32,546 nt of DNA from assembly GCA_017427645.1 (NCBI GenBank), contig JAFRSI010000130.1, positions 1-32,546 on the forward strand. Reading direction: 5' to 3'. This DNA comes from Oscillospiraceae bacterium. GTDB lineage: Bacteria; Bacillota; Clostridia; Oscillospirales; Oscillospiraceae. A program made the position numbers and the translations under genes. The number at the start of each line of letters is the position of its first letter. Positions within the stretch are counted from its first letter, which is position 1. The notes beneath the pieces are model-generated. The model was not told where the DNA came from and searched no databases. It was given only the letters and a program-made list of their open reading frames with translations. This document shows, piece by piece, positions 30,601-32,546 of this stretch.

Positions 30601-32474
30601 TGAAGGTCGATCCCACCGAGATTTCCCTGAGCGTGGGCGATACTGCCCCCGTTGACATCAGCGTCACCTTCGGCGCGACCAACGACTTCACTGTGGACTC
30701 CAGCGATGAGAGCATCGCCACCTTCGATACGAAGGACAGCGTGGTCACCGGCGTCAGCGCCGGCACCGCTACCCTGACCGTCACCACCGTGGATACCAAT
30801 GCCGAGGGCGAGCATCTGACCGCCACCATCACCGTCAACGTGATGAATCAGGCCGGCAGCTTCGACTTCGAGACCGATCCCGAGTCTGACGGCTGGGTCT
30901 TTGTGGACGACGACGGCGACGGCTTCAACTGGAAGTGGGACGACAGCTCCGAGACGCCTCACAACACGCCTTACGAGGGTGTGGGCTGCATCTTCTCCGA
31001 GTCCTATGACAACGACAGCTATGCTGCTCTGAACCCGGACAACTGGGCCATTTCCCCGGCTATCGACCTGAGCAGCATGGATGGCTCCGTGGCGGTGTCC
31101 CTGTACGCCAAGGGCCAGGATCCCAGCTACGCGGCTGAGCACTTCCAGCTGTATGCCGGCACCAGCGCCGACATCAGTGAGATGACCGCCATCTCCGATG
31201 AGTATGTTGCTACCGGCGAGTATCTGGCTTACACCGGCGACCTGTCCGACTTTGCGGGCGAGAGCGAGGTCTACTTCGCGATCCGCCACTTCAACGTCTC
31301 CGACATGTTCGTCCTGGTCGTGGATAACGTGGAGATCCTGGCCGGCGCCGCAGGCAACGGTCAGCCCTCTGCCCCCGCCGTGCAGCATCATCGCGCGCTG
31401 ATCGGCGACGGCTTCGCAAACGCCGTCACCGGCGCGAACTATCCGCACAGCCCGATCGCCGTTGCGACCAGCAGGAGCATCAAGAACGCTGCTGGCAGCC
31501 TGAACAGCATTGCCGACAACGGCCTGGTCAAGAACCTGTCCACCGGCGAGCTGTACGAGCTGCCCGAACTCAGTGAGCTTCTCGCTGAGGGTGAGACTGA
31601 GGAGAAGGAAGCCGACGGCGTCACCGTGGAGATCGACGCCAAGAAGGAGATCACCAACGGTCTGTACGAGGTCACCTATGATCCCGAGCTGCTGACCTAC
31701 GTGGGCGACGAGCAGGGTGAGCTGGATGCCTACTCCATCCATGTGGATGAGGAGAACGGCGTCATCACCATCGCCTTCGCCAACGCCGAGCCCGTGGCCG
31801 CCGAGGACGTGATCACCACCCTGACCTTCGAGGCTCCCTGCGAGGATGCCACCATTGTGGTGAAGACTCTGGAGAGCGGCGAGGATCTGGGCCTGGAGGA
31901 GAGCGAGACCACTGAGGTCGAGGGCACCGGTCACGAGTGGGGCGAGCCCGAGTGGACCTGGAACGAGGACCTCACCGAGGCTACCGCCAAGTTCATCTGC
32001 AAGAACAACGAGGAGCACGTGGAGGAGATCAAGGCCACTGTGACCACCGAGATCACCGATCCTACCTGCGAGGAGGACGGCAAGGTTGTTCACACCGCCA
32101 AGGTCACCGGCCCGGACGGCAAGGAGTACACCGACGTCAAGGAGGAAGTCCTGCCCGCTACCGGCCACGATTGGGGCGATCCCGTGTGGACCTGGAACGA
32201 CGATCACACGAAGGCTACCGCCACCTTCACCTGCAAGAACTGCGGCGAGACCTTCACGGTCACCGACGAGGCCATCCTGGTGGAGACTGACGAGAACGGC
32301 AATCCCGTCAAGTTCACCGCCAGCGTTGTCGGCCCCGACGGCCAGACCTACACCAATACGGTGGGTGACGTCAACACCGGCGATACCTTCCAGATCGGCC
32401 TGTACATCGGCCTGGCTGCCATCTGCGCCGCCGCGCTGTTCGTACTGCTCCGCAAGAGAGAGCGCAAGGCCTGA
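24621..32474 (+). CDS. Giant cell-surface S8 subtilase with dockerin-like, Big-2, jelly-roll and cohesin-like modules
   Basis: 2617 residues. Signal peptide 1 to about 30; I9 propeptide about 78-168; S8 domain with D207 (IIDTGTD), H285 (GEHGSHVSG), oxyanion N392 and S655 (MSGTSMAAP), and a PA insert near 501-565. A dockerin-like pair (DVNVDGQTD and DLDGDGAYT) spans 824-880. Then come Fn3-like regions, Big-2 domains near 1401-1484, 1740-1823 and 1991-2073 with a propeller-like stretch between the first two, two Cleaved_Adhesin/choice-of-anchor-J-like domains (about 1827-1990 and 2078-2243), a cohesin-like domain about 2335-2416 (LYEVTYDPELLTYVG) and two GHxWG repeats (His2438, His2516). The end is NTGD, one membrane span and RKRERKA, a sortase-type layout lacking a clear LPxTG. 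AGAGGAGG (24606-24613) decides ATG 24621. A terminator follows at 32514. Confidence 0.92.
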   Translation: MRKTWRKLLSVLLALSMIVSMTVTGYAVGNDNRATKANGLELQDLDPSKLNVKRVGEITEDEEPGGETLPYQFGDIVRVSIALEGAATLEKYSAKGVAHNPGAVAYRASLKHQQEVVTARIEKAIGRSIEVKWNLTLAMNVISANVRYGDIAAIRNVSGVKSVELENRYEPQPAETNTAVTTEYMVGAKGLWDIGYTGAGSRVAIIDTGTDQDHVSFDPEALEYALAEDGGDYNLLTWEEISGIASQLNVSVTEEVYKNTKIPYAYNYIDGGYITDHLSDSQGEHGSHVSGIAAANRYLKVDGEFVDAAATVGAVGVAPDAQILTMKVFGKGGGAYDSDYMSAIEDAVVLGCDSVNLSLGSGSPGFALSGQYQETMNNLEKCGTVVTMSAGNSGGWADASQNGIPYLYLEDVGIHTGGSPGSFTNSLGIASADNIGGFLAPLYFNGDQMVTYSETSGYGNDPINTAAGTYEYVLVNGPGVDDNEHVGGEGDQFFALGSDVVSGKVALCYRGSSSFFAKANAAAAQGAVAVIIINNVDGVINMNLSGYEYSAPAVSILKADGDAILAASEEHTDDNGNVYYTGSVEITAEAAPVVSSAREDAIMSSFSSWGVPGSLTIKPEITTPGGSIWSVWGANHGDSSPTELHDQYENMSGTSMAAPHAAGMVALLGQYFRENNLEDAAGVDQRTLINSLLMSTATPMKDADGEYISILQQGAGLAEAFLASQAKSFITMNEDATASYADGKVKVELGQDAAREGKYSFSFNVNNFSDVDMSYELNTDLFIQWIAGGDGKGNLFMDEATAALELDGDYTVEYDYPAVALNPHDVNVDGQTDKADAQAILDKLTGEYPEDAEFDEEAADLDGDGAYTTYDAHLLLLWLEEERDGLNVPAGESVTVKVDITLDPGTMSFIDGYFTNGTYIEGFTYVTPTTETFDGEKLGVEHSIPILGFYGSWTDPSMFDCVSAVEKLYGSTKTSYIGATDTNVLTINRGKTNEMMLGNPYTVEDEFPADRLALSSITKLVNFRYNQIRNAAAAGYLALDADGNVLKTNISAGSYIGAYYYVNGAVWRNTATMTAAIGGTVGNLGLSEGDSFLLGYFAVPEYYGLMLHPGEDIGYVTAEEIAQLLKDGELGEGAYVGHTFTVDDTAPVIDEISVNDEKTTMTITLHDNAYVAYVTLMDINGNAELVEGVVPEQSEPGETVTVEFEITPDMGNGVAVFAGDYAANEVAKLGRINDGPITALKKVYVLTDTLEDGKTYVFANANEAGDAMAISNADGAGAASAAPVTIVDDGEQLFIDLPEEQITEVWTAKDKGDKFALQNAGNGRYLGYWSTSDNYPVYTWSGDFGDTFIVNEDGTLALNLTAGPVPVCYVNDAVVFHSTDENRFYVYGEELLEVEIDLDQAQSIEVTPEEATLVIGTTETVQLDAVVKPVLLEDKTVTWTSSDETVATVDANGLVTAVAPGAAEITATTNAAPNLSASATITVIEVDVPVVELRGTVFDTDGKDYWSKFSSDAPAEWTAEGDGSSAYAGALIGEKLYIVDSDNAFLWVDPDTYEAFTLIEEMNPQYVPTDMAEFPGELTASWGYEGYTVGGLCNGGTYFAIYNPDTAGLVYFNLASTFGSDPMAALTYAGPYNGGALYFMITESGEVYALIITPEGNLQSVDMGASGITLEGVANLDNQASLLYDAEADYLYLAYYTGDSRTNVLYGINPWDPVYTAKLGDFGDNVWPVTSLYQYEPGTDLSLEVSPTEITLGEGRTAQVTIRVKLGETNDFTVESSDESIATMDKDGVVTGISAGEATITVTTVDTNAAGEHLSADIHVTVEENNSLLGFYFEDEAEVRSWTFLDEDGDGYNWMWNLDTTGNFNVYEGDGIIISASYDNDTYAALHPDNWAISPAIDLSEVESPAVSLYARGQDANYAAENFAIYAGTSADPASMTKVGGDFTATGEYKQYIGDLSAFAGKSEVYVAIRHYDVTDMFYLNVDAVEIIDAQLTLKVDPTEISLSVGDTAPVDISVTFGATNDFTVDSSDESIATFDTKDSVVTGVSAGTATLTVTTVDTNAEGEHLTATITVNVMNQAGSFDFETDPESDGWVFVDDDGDGFNWKWDDSSETPHNTPYEGVGCIFSESYDNDSYAALNPDNWAISPAIDLSSMDGSVAVSLYAKGQDPSYAAEHFQLYAGTSADISEMTAISDEYVATGEYLAYTGDLSDFAGESEVYFAIRHFNVSDMFVLVVDNVEILAGAAGNGQPSAPAVQHHRALIGDGFANAVTGANYPHSPIAVATSRSIKNAAGSLNSIADNGLVKNLSTGELYELPELSELLAEGETEEKEADGVTVEIDAKKEITNGLYEVTYDPELLTYVGDEQGELDAYSIHVDEENGVITIAFANAEPVAAEDVITTLTFEAPCEDATIVVKTLESGEDLGLEESETTEVEGTGHEWGEPEWTWNEDLTEATAKFICKNNEEHVEEIKATVTTEITDPTCEEDGKVVHTAKVTGPDGKEYTDVKEEVLPATGHDWGDPVWTWNDDHTKATATFTCKNCGETFTVTDEAILVETDENGNPVKFTASVVGPDGQTYTNTVGDVNTGDTFQIGLYIGLAAICAAALFVLLRKRERKA

Positions 32475-32513
32475 GGTCTGAGGAGGACGAAGCTCCCAAC
32501 AGCATAAACTGAC

Positions 32514-32545
32514 AGGAAGGGCGCAGCGAAAGCAGCGCCCTTCCT
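32514..32545 (+). terminator. Terminator of the protease gene (window edge)
   Basis: AGGAAGGGCGC (32514-32524) pairs perfectly with GCGCCCTTCCT (32535-32545); the loop can close further as GC-GAAA-GC, a GNRA tetraloop. The T-run, if any, lies outside the window. Confidence 0.8.
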
Positions 32546-32546
32546 A

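Noticed and set aside
24600..32207. A 2535-codon open frame antisense to the giant protease gene
   Set aside because: It arises from the strong GC3 codon bias of the sense gene; it lacks a ribosome site, known domains and natural composition, while the sense frame has a complete S8 protease.

Overview
The window reads as chromosomal DNA of a moderately GC-rich gut-type Firmicute, most like the Oscillospiraceae/Ruminococcaceae group. This is an inference. It rests on strong AGGAGG-type ribosome sites, sigma-A promoters, many 4-base ATGA start/stop overlaps, and a giant secreted S8 protease with Big-2, dockerin-like and cohesin-like modules and a TGD-type C-terminal anchor. No rRNA, integrase, transposase or CRISPR array is visible.

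Layout. (1) 1-3930: after a cut metallophosphoesterase come four single genes on the + strand (two GNAT acetyltransferases, a nucleoside-phosphorylase-like protein, a NUDIX hydrolase). The two GNAT genes are clearly AT-richer than the rest. The genes are separated by related intergenic repeats: a core close to GGTGTACTTTTGCGCG just after the stop codon and, at four of the five junctions, a CCTCTTTTGTC-type terminator hairpin followed by a TTG-N17-TATAAT promoter. (2) 3996-10459: a GC-rich + strand run with a TMEM175-like channel, HAD hydrolase, tocopherol-cyclase-like protein, P-loop kinase-like protein, YdcF-like membrane protein and an ABC-2 exporter pair. (3) 10460-12591: a tRNA-3'-end-like remnant, then the same repeat family on the - strand around two more AT-rich single genes (methyltransferase, DUF5714), ending exactly at the 3' end of a tRNA-Ser(GGA). 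(4) 12741-16827: a small membrane protein on -, and a + strand operon of a degenerate OMP-decarboxylase-like protein, a histidine-phosphatase/GNAT fusion and a YgiQ radical SAM protein. (5) 17032-19640: GNAT, methyltransferase, and a BKACE-family enzyme bracketed by inverted 38-bp repeats. (6) 19823-21779 on -: YfcE-type phosphoesterase, endonuclease IV and a Pr6Pr membrane protein in one operon, divergent from Smr, ArsC/Spx-like and PLP aminotransferase genes (21890-23814). (7) 24163-32474: a small free-standing I9-propeptide-like protein followed by a 2617-residue cell-surface subtilase.

Most notable is the array in regions 1 and 3. Every gene carries its own promoter and terminator inside a shared, repeated linker. 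The cargo (GNAT, NUDIX, methyltransferase, phosphorylase) is of the kind carried by integron cassettes, yet I see no canonical attC site and no integrase. It may be a cassette-like gene-capture system using a different recombination signal, anchored at tRNA-Ser; this is a hypothesis. The second notable unit is the I9-like protein beside the giant protease, with two near-identical hairpins between them.
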